A stretch of 5,837 nucleotides of DNA from Gallionellaceae bacterium (GCA_003151655.1 PLYB01000320.1:1-5837), one strand, 5' to 3'; positions 1-5,786 are shown, numbered from the stretch's first letter. The notes: generated by a model not told the origin, from the letters alone. Program-made: numbers and translations.

Positions 1-723
1 GGGTTGTTGCGACATGGCGAAGTCGGAAGCCACGATAGAGTGAACCGACACCGCCAGCGGAATCAGGAAACAAGCCACGGTCAGATAAGTCACGCGGAAA
101 TTACGCCATTGCCGGTCAGTACCTTCCCAACCTAAAGACAGGACGGTGTACAACTTCTTGCGCCAACCGGCATGCAGGTGATCCCGGCAGATCGCCAAGT
201 CAGGAATCATACCCACGAACAGGAAGATCACCGAAGAACTAAGATAGGTAAAAATCGCCATCGCGTCCCACAATAGTGGCGACTGGAAGTTTGGCCAAAC
301 CCAACGCTCGCTCGGGTAAGGTAGCGCATAGTAGAACTGCCACAAACGTCCCAAGTGCACCATCACGAACAAGCCCGCCGTCATCAGCGAGAAAGTCGTC
401 ATCGCCTCGGCGAAGCGATAAATCGGCTTACGCCAGTCTGCGTGCATCAGGTGCAAAATCGCCGACAGCAGCGTACCGGAGTGACTCATACCGATCCAGA
501 AGATGAAGGTGGCAATGTACAAACCCCATACATGCGGATTGTTCAAATTTGCCACACCCATACCGATTTGATACTGGTAAACCTCACAGCCCAAACCAAC
601 CCCGAACATCAGCAGAGCGATAACGATAATCACCCAAAACATCGGCCTTGGTGTTTCCAAACTCTTGAGCACGTCACCGTTGATCTTTGCCCAAGCTATG
701 TCCTCGCGGATATCTTTTTCCAT
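1..723 (-). CDS. actC: ActC: NrfD/PsrC-like integral membrane quinol-binding subunit of alternative complex III (3' end outside window)
   Basis: Translating the minus strand from the ATG at 721-723 gives 241 codons with no stop, running off the left edge. The protein begins MEKDIREDIAWAKINGD. Family members are usually well over 400 residues, so roughly the N-terminal half is present. I see five hydrophobic segments, at about residues 28-48, 65-92, 103-124, 149-171 and 209-230. The second holds FWIGMSHSGTLLSAIL (75-90), which matches the histidine-containing signature of ActC/NrfD proteins. RFAEAMTTFSLMTAG (103-117) and LWDAMAIFTYLSSS (151-164) are also typical of ActC. In the family this subunit binds and oxidises quinol and anchors the iron-sulfur subunit. 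It starts 25 bp after actB2 with a purine-rich AAGGATAAGGG upstream of the ATG, so it belongs to the same operon. NrfD proteins of other complexes (Psr, Nrf) are similar, but the linked ActA and ActB decide the assignment. Confidence 0.93.
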   Translation of the reverse strand, partial: MEKDIREDIAWAKINGDVLKSLETPRPMFWVIIVIALLMFGVGLGCEVYQYQIGMGVANLNNPHVWGLYIATFIFWIGMSHSGTLLSAILHLMHADWRKPIYRFAEAMTTFSLMTAGLFVMVHLGRLWQFYYALPYPSERWVWPNFQSPLLWDAMAIFTYLSSSVIFLFVGMIPDLAICRDHLHAGWRKKLYTVLSLGWEGTDRQWRNFRVTYLTVACFLIPLAVSVHSIVASDFAMSQQP

Positions 724-748
724 TGTCCCTTATCCTTTTACTTGTGCC

Positions 749-1606
749 TTAGATGGCGCTTTCACGAACTCGCTCGAGATACATCACCGACGGATACGCA
801 CGCAGCTCTTCAAAAATGCGGTAACCGCGCAAATCTGAACCACCTTCCTGCTCATCCTTCGCCTGCGCATCTTTTGCCGCCAACTCTACCTGCTGATGCG
901 CCCACTGCTTCGCTACTTTTGATTCCGGCTCAACCAAATTTCCAAAGCTTATTGCACTGGTCGGGCACGCTTGCTGACAGGCAGTTTGAACTTCACCATC
1001 ATGCACCAATCTACCTTCGGTACGCGCGTTGTTCTTCGCCCTCTCCAGACGTTGCACGCAGAATGTACATTTCTCCATCACCCCTTTACCGCGCACGGTT
1101 ACGTCAGGATTGAGTTGCTGAGTCATCTCGTCCGGCCATACATTATTGGTAGTCGGATAATCGTACCAGTTGAAATAACGCACCTTGAACGGGCAGTTAG
1201 CCGAGCAGTACCGTGAACCGATGCAGCGGTTATAAACCTGCGAATTCAAACCGTCCGCCGTGTGGTTGGTCGCACCCACCGGGCACACTGTCTCGCAAGG
1301 TGCCGCTTCACAATGCTGGCACATCATCGGAATAAACTGAGCACCCTGATCGGGGAATTCGCGCCCATCTTCATCCCAATAGCGCTCGATACGCATCCAA
1401 TGCATTTCTTGTCCTGCATTGTATTTTTCCTTACCCACGACGGCCAAGTTGTTTTCGGCATAACAAGCCACAGAGCACGCATTACAACCTGAACAGGCAT
1501 CCAAGTCGATACTCATCGCCCACTTGTATTCTGTATACGGTGCATCATCCACCGGATGCATATGGCGGAATTTTGACCAATTTTCTAACATATTGGAAAC
1601 GGACAC
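749..1606 (-). CDS. actB2: ActB2: iron-sulfur electron-transfer subunit of alternative complex III (three [4Fe-4S] and one [3Fe-4S] predicted)
   Basis: This 285-residue ferredoxin-like subunit equals the C-terminal B2 domain of fused ActB proteins. The cysteine groups are C38/C41/C44/C48 (CSGCNACSVAC), C96/C99/C104/C108 (CQHCEAAPCETVC), C128/C134/C138 (CIGSRYCSANC) and C180/C183 with C210/C214. That is 15 cysteines: enough for three [4Fe-4S] clusters and one [3Fe-4S], since Ser131 sits where a fourth cysteine would be. This matches the cluster set known for ACIII. No signal peptide is visible, so export probably relies on partnership with the Tat-targeted ActB1. I chose the GTG at 1604-1606 because GGGAGGTG (1613-1620) lies at good spacing before it; an in-frame ATG at 1589-1591 is the alternative. 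That ribosome site overlaps the last codons of actB1, and only 3 bp separate the genes, which suggests translational coupling. The subunit should carry electrons from ActC toward ActA. Confidence 0.93.
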   Translation of the reverse strand: MSVSNMLENWSKFRHMHPVDDAPYTEYKWAMSIDLDACSGCNACSVACYAENNLAVVGKEKYNAGQEMHWMRIERYWDEDGREFPDQGAQFIPMMCQHCEAAPCETVCPVGATNHTADGLNSQVYNRCIGSRYCSANCPFKVRYFNWYDYPTTNNVWPDEMTQQLNPDVTVRGKGVMEKCTFCVQRLERAKNNARTEGRLVHDGEVQTACQQACPTSAISFGNLVEPESKVAKQWAHQQVELAAKDAQAKDEQEGGSDLRGYRIFEELRAYPSVMYLERVRESAI

Positions 1607-1609
1607 TTT

Positions 1610-3811
1610 TTACACCTCCCCCGAAAGTTCAACTTCATCAGTCGATGCGCGCACGGCGATCTTATTACCAGCCTGACTTCCACCTATGAAGCCTTCATCT
1701 TTAACCACAATCACACGCTTGCCAGTTTTACTGATCTTTACGCGGGTTTCGTTAAACGCCAGCTCGCCCGTCTCTTTATCGACCACCTGGTCGAGAATGC
1801 CAAACGCATTGACTCCGACATCTTTAGCCCAGCGACCCATTGCAACGTGACCGTTGCCCAGCGGCATAGAAACCGCATCAGGATGAATGCCGGGGAATAA
1901 ATAAGCCTGCGCCTTGATTGAACCGCTGCGCGAAGTCACTTCGATGATGTCGCCTTCGACGATGCCCAGCTTGGCCGCCGTCTTGGGATGCAACTCAACC
2001 CAGGAATCCCATACGATGGTAGTCATCGGATCAGGCGATTCCTGTAGCCAAGGCAGATTGGCGTGACGACCGTCACGCAGATTCGCCGTCACCGCCGGAA
2101 TCAAATGCAGCGGATAGGCCGCGTCCTCTTCTGCAGGCGCGGGCAGAACGATTCCTGCGGCAGAAGATTTAGCGGACAGACTTCCCTTTGAGCCGTTGAA
2201 ATAAACCAGTCCCTTGCTCAGCGCTCCGGTCCAGAATGTATCGTCATCCTCTCCGGCACTACCAAGCGCCGACTTGTTCTTCACTACCGCATTACGCAAA
2301 TACGAATAGAAATCCTCGTAATCTTTGTACTCGTTGGCACGACGCTGTTTGAGCAAAGCCAACAGAATGTCGCCCACTCCACGGGTATTGGCATGCAATT
2401 TCTCCATCAGCGGCTGCTGGATACTCAACTGAGCTGACTCACCTTGATACTCAGGTACCGAAGTACCCCAATCTTCCAGCGCGGAATCCAGTGGCAACAC
2501 CAAATCTGCTTCTTGTGTGGTTTCGTCCAGATAATGCGCAAACACCACTTTGAATCCCACCTTGCTCAAATTTTCTTTGAACTTGAGAGCCGTTGGTGTC
2601 GTGAACACCGGATTCGCGCCATAACTGAACAACACTTTAACTTTTCCGTTTGCCATGCTGTCGTTCAATGCTTGCACTGACGAACGGTTGCCCGTGGTCA
2701 CCGCTACTTGCGGGAACGGCACATTGGTCGGAGCCTCAATCGTTTTGCCGATGTTGCCCAACACACTATTCAGCAAGTTGATGGCCGCCGCATTCTGCGA
2801 ACCATGCACATAGCCCTCTGCCGCGCTACCTGCAATGACCAAACTCGGGCTACGCTCTTTCAGCAGAGCGGCCAGCTTTTCAATCTGCTCAGCCGACACA
2901 CCGGTATCTTTAGTGACACGCGCGGCATCATAAGCCTTGCTTACTGCGGCAACATCCGCAGGCAACGACAAGCCAGCTGCGCCCAGCGCATGAATAATAC
3001 CCAGCGCCAAGATACCTTCCGTTCCCGGGCGAATCGCAATCCAGCGGTCTGCATTGGCTCCGGTCAGCGTCATCTTGGATTCAATCTGCACCAGCACGCC
3101 GCGACCAGTGTCACCCGCCTTGCGGAATTTGCCGTATTGCTGCGAGAAATTCACCGGTGAAACCCATGCGCCCAAAAAGTCCGCGCCGAAAGAAACCACC
3201 ACTTTGGCTTTATCCAAACGCAAACGCGGCATTTCCACGCCGTAGGCTTTTTTATTCGCGGCACGAACCACCGACGGTGCAACTGCTTCGTACGCGTAGT
3301 GGTTTTTTGTTCCCAAAGCTTCCAGATAATTCTGCAGCAACACTTTCACATGACCGCTCACACTACCGGTCAGGAAGGCAATCTCGTCACCCTTCACGCC
3401 GCTGAGCTTGTCATTGATCATGCCCAGCGCCTTGTCCCAGGCAAGCACTTCGCCTCCGCGCAGCATAGGCTCACGCACGCGATCAGGGTTGTAATGCGCC
3501 TGCACACCGGCTTGCCCGAGGCCGCACATCTTGCCGTAATTGATGGTCGAACTGGTATTGCCTTCCAACTTCAGCACACGCCCTTCGCGCAAACGCCCGG
3601 TAATATTACAACCTGCATCGCATTGCGCGCAGGTGGAATTAAAGTACACCGAGATACCGGGAATTGCATACTCAGGAGGCTCTACGTAGGAGACAACCGT
3701 CTCAACTCCGTCCTGCACCGAGGTAAAGCCGCAGCCACTCAATGTGACTGCCGCGCCCCCCCATCCCAACACCTTCAGAAAATCTCGTCGATCAAAACTG
3801 TTTTCAATCAT
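1610..3811 (-). CDS. actB1: ActB1: molybdopterin-oxidoreductase-like subunit of alternative complex III, Tat lipoprotein
   Basis: This 733-residue protein of the MopB (DMSO-reductase-like) superfamily corresponds to the B1 domain of ActB. The N-terminus has a Tat motif (RRDFLK, 8-13), a hydrophobic stretch and a lipobox LSGC with Cys27, so it is probably exported folded and lipid-anchored. C61/C64/C68/C96 form the classic CxxCx3Cx27C cluster motif. Position 98 is Leu in CGLG, where catalytic family members carry Lys or Arg. The region where the Mo-ligand Cys/Ser/Asp would lie (about 171-190, AYEAVAPS) shows no clear ligand. ADLVLPLDSALEDWGT (435-450) and the C-terminal domain (LPWLQESPDPMTTIVWDSWVE near 586-606, PGIHPDAVSMPLGNGH at 640-655) are typical of ActB. 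It is therefore probably structural or electron-transferring and not a Mo enzyme. AGAGGG at 3819-3824 lies 7 nt before the ATG at 3809-3811; a GTG one codon upstream is too close to it. actA ends 54 bp upstream. Confidence 0.92.
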   Translation of the reverse strand: MIENSFDRRDFLKVLGWGGAAVTLSGCGFTSVQDGVETVVSYVEPPEYAIPGISVYFNSTCAQCDAGCNITGRLREGRVLKLEGNTSSTINYGKMCGLGQAGVQAHYNPDRVREPMLRGGEVLAWDKALGMINDKLSGVKGDEIAFLTGSVSGHVKVLLQNYLEALGTKNHYAYEAVAPSVVRAANKKAYGVEMPRLRLDKAKVVVSFGADFLGAWVSPVNFSQQYGKFRKAGDTGRGVLVQIESKMTLTGANADRWIAIRPGTEGILALGIIHALGAAGLSLPADVAAVSKAYDAARVTKDTGVSAEQIEKLAALLKERSPSLVIAGSAAEGYVHGSQNAAAINLLNSVLGNIGKTIEAPTNVPFPQVAVTTGNRSSVQALNDSMANGKVKVLFSYGANPVFTTPTALKFKENLSKVGFKVVFAHYLDETTQEADLVLPLDSALEDWGTSVPEYQGESAQLSIQQPLMEKLHANTRGVGDILLALLKQRRANEYKDYEDFYSYLRNAVVKNKSALGSAGEDDDTFWTGALSKGLVYFNGSKGSLSAKSSAAGIVLPAPAEEDAAYPLHLIPAVTANLRDGRHANLPWLQESPDPMTTIVWDSWVELHPKTAAKLGIVEGDIIEVTSRSGSIKAQAYLFPGIHPDAVSMPLGNGHVAMGRWAKDVGVNAFGILDQVVDKETGELAFNETRVKISKTGKRVIVVKDEGFIGGSQAGNKIAVRASTDEVELSGEV
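1613..1620 (-). promoter_or_regulatory. Ribosome binding site of actB2, inside the end of actB1
   Basis: GGGAGGTG encodes the final Gly-Glu-Val of ActB1 and at the same time forms a strong Shine-Dalgarno sequence before the GTG start of actB2. The overlap fits coupled translation of the two halves of ActB in equal amounts. Confidence 0.75.
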
Positions 3812-3865
3812 CACTGAACCCTCTTTGAAATCTTGATATGTAAACTCGCGATATTCACGGGCCGA

Positions 3866-4507
3866 TTATTTGTGGCACTGCCAGCAATCATTCGGGCCAT
3901 GTGTCGTCGTCTTGGTAGCTGCCGCATCCACCGGATGATCTTTCTCGTGGCAACTTACGCACCATCCCATGGACAGCGCTTTCTGACGACGCGCGACCGT
4001 CATAGTCTTTATATCGCCGTGGCAATAACCGCACGCCTCTTGCACCGGCTTACCCTGTGTGAAGATAAAACGCTGAATATGGCGTTCGTGATTGAAGCGC
4101 ACGAAATCAGGCAAGTCATGCACCTTCTTCCATGGGATAGCCTTCTTGGCATCCCAGTATTCAAACAACTTCTGAATACGCGGTGTATCTCTTACCGAGG
4201 GAAGATTTTGGTGACAGCCGATACATTTCCGCAACGGCGGAATACCCGACACCATGCTGCGTCGCGCGTAGGTATGGCAATACATACAGTTGATTTCCAT
4301 ACCACCCTTGGCCGGAACTGACGGATCAGCCGCATCGGCTGGATCGCGGTTACCTGCATGGCGATTATGCGGAAACTCGATGGGCTGTTCGACAACCGGC
4401 CCCAAATCATCCGCAGTGGTAATAGATGGCGGCGCATCAGCAGCATGACTCGCTGCATTGGCAAATAGCCCGACAAGCAAAATAAACAAGCTTAAGAAAC
4501 GGTGCAT
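3866..4507 (-). CDS. actA: ActA: periplasmic pentaheme cytochrome c of alternative complex III
   Basis: This 213-residue secreted multiheme cytochrome has five CxxCH heme motifs, at residues 74-78 (CMYCH), 95-99 (CIGCH), 159-163 (CGYCH), 183-187 (CVSCH) and 208-212 (CWQCH), the last just before the stop. Extra histidines (H47, H50, H130, H140, H143, H191, H203) could supply distal ligands. The first 22 residues (MHRFLSLFILLVGLFANAAS plus HA) form a Sec signal peptide with probable cleavage after ASHA; I see no lipobox. EFPHNRHAG, SGIPPLRKCIGCH, IPWKKVHDLPDFVRFNHERH and SMGWCVSCH follow the ActA pattern, so it is not a generic cytochrome. In the complex it takes electrons from the iron-sulfur clusters and passes them to a further cytochrome or oxidase. 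The start is the ATG at 4505-4507, preceded by GGGGGAG at 4517-4523. A TTG 21 bp further out (4526-4528) is in frame but would place this ribosome site inside the gene. It is the first gene of the operon. Confidence 0.94.
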   Translation of the reverse strand: MHRFLSLFILLVGLFANAASHAADAPPSITTADDLGPVVEQPIEFPHNRHAGNRDPADAADPSVPAKGGMEINCMYCHTYARRSMVSGIPPLRKCIGCHQNLPSVRDTPRIQKLFEYWDAKKAIPWKKVHDLPDFVRFNHERHIQRFIFTQGKPVQEACGYCHGDIKTMTVARRQKALSMGWCVSCHEKDHPVDAAATKTTTHGPNDCWQCHK

Positions 4508-4516
4508 CGTATGTGG

Positions 4517-4523
4517 CTCCCCC
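4517..4523 (-). promoter_or_regulatory. Ribosome binding site of actA
   Basis: On the minus strand the sequence is GGGGGAG, 9 nt before the ATG at 4505-4507. It decides between this ATG and the in-frame TTG at 4526-4528, which lies upstream of the site. Confidence 0.75.
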
Positions 4524-4690
4524 AACAAAACAATTTAGACTGCCGACAAGACTGCTGCCGGCATTGCATTACTACGGGTGAAACGGATTATTCAAAAAAA
4601 GCGGTGAAATCGTTATTATTATTTTTAATTTTTTGTTTTTATCTTGCAGTTTTCCAGCCCAGAAATCGACCTGAGCAACAGCGCGGGTCG

Positions 4691-4718
4691 AATAATGTCT
4701 ATGTTAAAAAATAATGTC
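4691..4718. repeat. Direct repeat AATAATGTC x2, possible operator
   Basis: Two exact 9-bp copies lie at 4691-4699 and 4710-4718, 19 bp start to start, close to two helical turns. On the minus strand they overlap the -10 and -35 boxes of the proposed act promoter, so a protein bound there could block or modulate transcription. The repeat may also simply reflect AT-rich promoter composition. Confidence 0.4.
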
Positions 4719-4720
4719 AA
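4692..4720 (-). promoter_or_regulatory. Candidate sigma70-type promoter for the act operon
   Basis: On the minus strand a perfect -35 box TTGACA (4715-4720) is followed after 17 nt by CATTAT (4692-4697), a 4 of 6 match to the -10 consensus. Transcription would begin near 4685, giving an untranslated leader of roughly 178 nt before actA. The 9-mer GACATTATT occurs at both boxes. This was found by reading only; other promoters in the AT-rich leader cannot be excluded. Confidence 0.5.
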
Positions 4721-4876
4721 CACCACTTCGTCAACGAGTTTGTTTTCTTGCGGCAAAATACCTTTGCGTCAATGTTTTACAGCATTCGCTAATATGCATA
4801 TCTAAAAACCCGCTATTTTAGAAGGGTTAATAAAATCGTATGGTTAGCTCACTACACAACCCTGCGTAGCGCCAAC

Positions 4877-4905
4877 TTGATACACTGCGAACTACGACCT
4901 ATAAC
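4877..4905 (+). promoter_or_regulatory. Candidate sigma70 promoter of the plus-strand hypothetical gene
   Basis: TTGATA (4877-4882) and TATAAC (4900-4905) are separated by exactly 17 nt; each matches its consensus at 5 of 6 positions. The expected start of transcription, near 4911-4913, is only about 5-7 nt before the ATG at 4918, so the message would be nearly leaderless. Confidence 0.6.
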
Positions 4906-4917
4906 CAACGATACAGA

Positions 4918-5553
4918 ATGAACGAAGAACAGATCGCACTCGACTTTTTCACACGTGAAGAAAATCTCCCGCTGGCCCTGATCGCTGCCGAACATTTGGA
5001 CGGCCTCCGGACTCAATACAACAACCGCTTCTGGGAGGTATTGAATAAACAGATTGATGATCTACTCACGCAACAAGCGCTGCCGTGGCGTTGCGAACTC
5101 ACCGAAGACCGCAACAGTGAAGACACCTTGGTTGGAATGCATCTGGAACCCCAATCCGAACAACGCGTTTTCTTGCGCCCGTTCATGGAACAGCAACTGA
5201 TGGGGAACAATTACCGCATCTATTACGGCCTGATGTGGAATGCCGCGCCCGAACCCGCGCAAAAAAATCTGCCCGCCGTGGAATTGCTACGCACACGCAT
5301 GAGCGAAGTGGGTTTCAAACACAACGACAGCTTCCTCGCGTGGCAATGGTCGCCATGGTATCCGCGCCGCAAAGATTTTTTGCTGCGCTTCGCTAGCAAA
5401 CCAGACGAGCTACTGAAAGAAGCGATGCAGCCTTGGCTAGGGCTGCTGCAAGAATATGGTGAACAACTACTTTTGGCTAATATCGCGCTCAACGAAGCTC
5501 CACGCAGCGCGACTATTTCATTGGATCAGTTGCATAGCAAGGTAAAACGTTAA
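4918..5553 (+). CDS. Hypothetical protein, 211 aa, unrecognised
   Basis: I do not recognise this gene with confidence. The protein is soluble-looking, with no signal peptide or membrane segment. It is rich in tryptophan and charged residues: RFWEVLNKQIDDLL (37-50), ALPWRCELTEDRN (54-66), YRIYYGLMWN (99-108), FLAWQWSPWYPRRKDFLL (139-156), and a helical leucine-rich C-terminus (LLQEYGEQLLL, 176-186). The FW..L, YYG..W and tryptophan-rich pattern faintly recalls the C-terminal part of PD-(D/E)XK-nuclease-like hypothetical proteins, but no catalytic PD-(D/E)XK motif is visible and I would not assign that role. It starts at the ATG at 4918 and ends in TAA at 5551-5553. No Shine-Dalgarno precedes the ATG, and a good promoter ends 12 nt before it. 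It diverges from the act operon, so a functional link is possible but unproven. Coding density and the nearby promoter support a real gene. Confidence 0.8.
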   Translation: MNEEQIALDFFTREENLPLALIAAEHLDGLRTQYNNRFWEVLNKQIDDLLTQQALPWRCELTEDRNSEDTLVGMHLEPQSEQRVFLRPFMEQQLMGNNYRIYYGLMWNAAPEPAQKNLPAVELLRTRMSEVGFKHNDSFLAWQWSPWYPRRKDFLLRFASKPDELLKEAMQPWLGLLQEYGEQLLLANIALNEAPRSATISLDQLHSKVKR

Positions 5554-5597
5554 ACCTGTTTGGATGCAGCGCACCGTGTGTTTCAATCTCTTTGGGT

Positions 5598-5624
5598 CAA
5601 TTCCCCGCCCCTTGGGGCGTAGTG
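5598..5624. repeat. CTTG-loop hairpin repeat, copy A
   Basis: This 27-bp unit matches copy B at 5746-5772 in 21 of 27 positions. Its core CGCCC-CTTG-GGGCG (5606-5619) is a GC hairpin with a CTTG tetraloop. It lies 44 bp after the stop of the plus-strand gene. Confidence 0.65.
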
Positions 5625-5629
5625 TTTTT
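5606..5629 (+). terminator. Possible intrinsic terminator of the plus-strand hypothetical gene
   Basis: The hairpin CGCCCCTTGGGGCG (5606-5619) is followed after five bases by TTTTT (5625-5629), 52 bp beyond the stop codon. The gap between stem and T-run makes it weaker than a textbook terminator. The hairpin is also part of a repeat, so its presence may be incidental. Confidence 0.45.
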
Positions 5630-5630
5630 C

Positions 5631-5730
5631 GTAGGTCGGGATTTACCTCGAAGAGGTTCTTGTACCCTTTAGGGTGACCCGACGGGGTTAGCGAATCGAA
5701 GAAAAAACGTCGGGTTGAAACCCGACCTAC
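5631..5730. repeat. 100-bp inverted REP pair (BIME-like element)
   Basis: The ends are perfect 10-bp inverted repeats, GTAGGTCGGG (5631-5640) and CCCGACCTAC (5721-5730). Each side begins with GTAG followed by a GTCGGG...CCCGAC hairpin: a long one on the plus strand (5635-5640 with 5678-5683) and a short one on the minus strand (5709-5726). GTAG at the foot of a hairpin is the arrangement known for REP sequences moved by RAYT (Y1 REP-associated) transposases. Inner hairpins are ACCTC-GAA-GAGGT (5645-5657), ACCCT-TT-AGGGT (5664-5675) and ACCC-GACG-GGGT (5677-5688). No transposase is in the window. No target-site duplication is visible; the flanks are T-rich on the left and A-rich on the right. 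Confidence 0.65.
5702..5726 (-). terminator. Intrinsic terminator on the minus strand
   Basis: Read leftward, the 8-bp stem GTCGGGTT/AACCCGAC (5709-5726; in practice probably a 7-bp stem with a 4-nt loop) is followed by one base and then six Ts (5702-5707). It would stop transcription entering from a gene beyond the right edge, converging on the hypothetical gene. It is also the short arm of the REP pair. Confidence 0.55.
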
Positions 5731-5745
5731 AAAAATCTAACTACC

Positions 5746-5772
5746 CAATACCCCGCTGCTTGCGGCGAGGTG
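5746..5772. repeat. CTTG-loop hairpin repeat, copy B
   Basis: This is the second copy of the unit at 5598-5624, in the same orientation and 148 bp further on. The stem CCCCGCTG/CGGCGAGG pairs around CTTG with one C-A mismatch and one G-T wobble. The changes relative to copy A largely preserve the inner stem, as expected if the structure matters. Confidence 0.6.
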
Positions 5773-5786
5773 CTTTATTCCTCGCC
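5764..5786. repeat. GC-rich inverted repeat GGCGAGG/CCTCGCC
   Basis: GGCGAGG (5764-5770) and CCTCGCC (5780-5786) form a perfect 7-bp stem around a 9-nt loop. The left arm is shared with the hairpin of copy B, so the two folds compete. There is no T-run after it. Confidence 0.5.

Larger units (their letters stand above)
4508..4917. other. Divergent intergenic regulatory region (410 bp)
   Basis: This gap separates actA (leftward) from the plus-strand gene at 4918. It holds a candidate promoter for each direction, a strongly AT-rich stretch at about 4607-4653 within the predicted act leader, the direct repeat AATAATGTC (4691-4699 and 4710-4718), and weak inverted repeats: TGCCG/CGGCA at 4541-4545 and 4559-4563, CGACC/GGTCG at 4667-4671 and 4686-4690, and AACCC/GGGTT at 4807-4811 and 4824-4828. 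I see no convincing ORF or RNA gene here. Confidence 0.7.

Noticed and set aside
355..1113. Plus-strand open frame of 252 codons opposite actC and actB2
   Set aside because: It lies antisense to two strongly recognised genes, has low-complexity His/Pro/Ser-rich composition and resembles no family; it is a shadow of their codon usage.
1610..3811. ActB1 as a catalytic molybdenum enzyme such as a polysulfide, arsenate or nitrate reductase
   Set aside because: There is no clear Mo ligand, the Lys/Arg after the cluster motif is missing, and the neighbours are ActA and ActC, all of which point to ACIII.
3299..3817. Plus-strand open frame of 172 codons opposite the 5' part of actB1
   Set aside because: It is a shadow of actB1, whose Tat signal and cluster motif cover the same bases.
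3833..4321. Plus-strand open frame of 162 codons opposite actA
   Set aside because: It is antisense to a pentaheme cytochrome with all five heme motifs intact, and has no ribosome site or recognisable domain.
4508..4528. Longer actA starting at TTG 4526-4528
   Set aside because: The strong ribosome site GGGGGAG lies inside this extension, and the ATG at 4505-4507 gives a normal signal peptide.
4541..4563. TGCCG/CGGCA inverted repeat as a terminator or riboswitch
   Set aside because: It is only a 5-bp stem with a 13-nt loop, has no T-run, and shows no recognisable riboswitch core.
5013..5492. Minus-strand open frames opposite the hypothetical gene
   Set aside because: They are short, overlap one another, lack ribosome sites and mirror the plus-strand coding frame.
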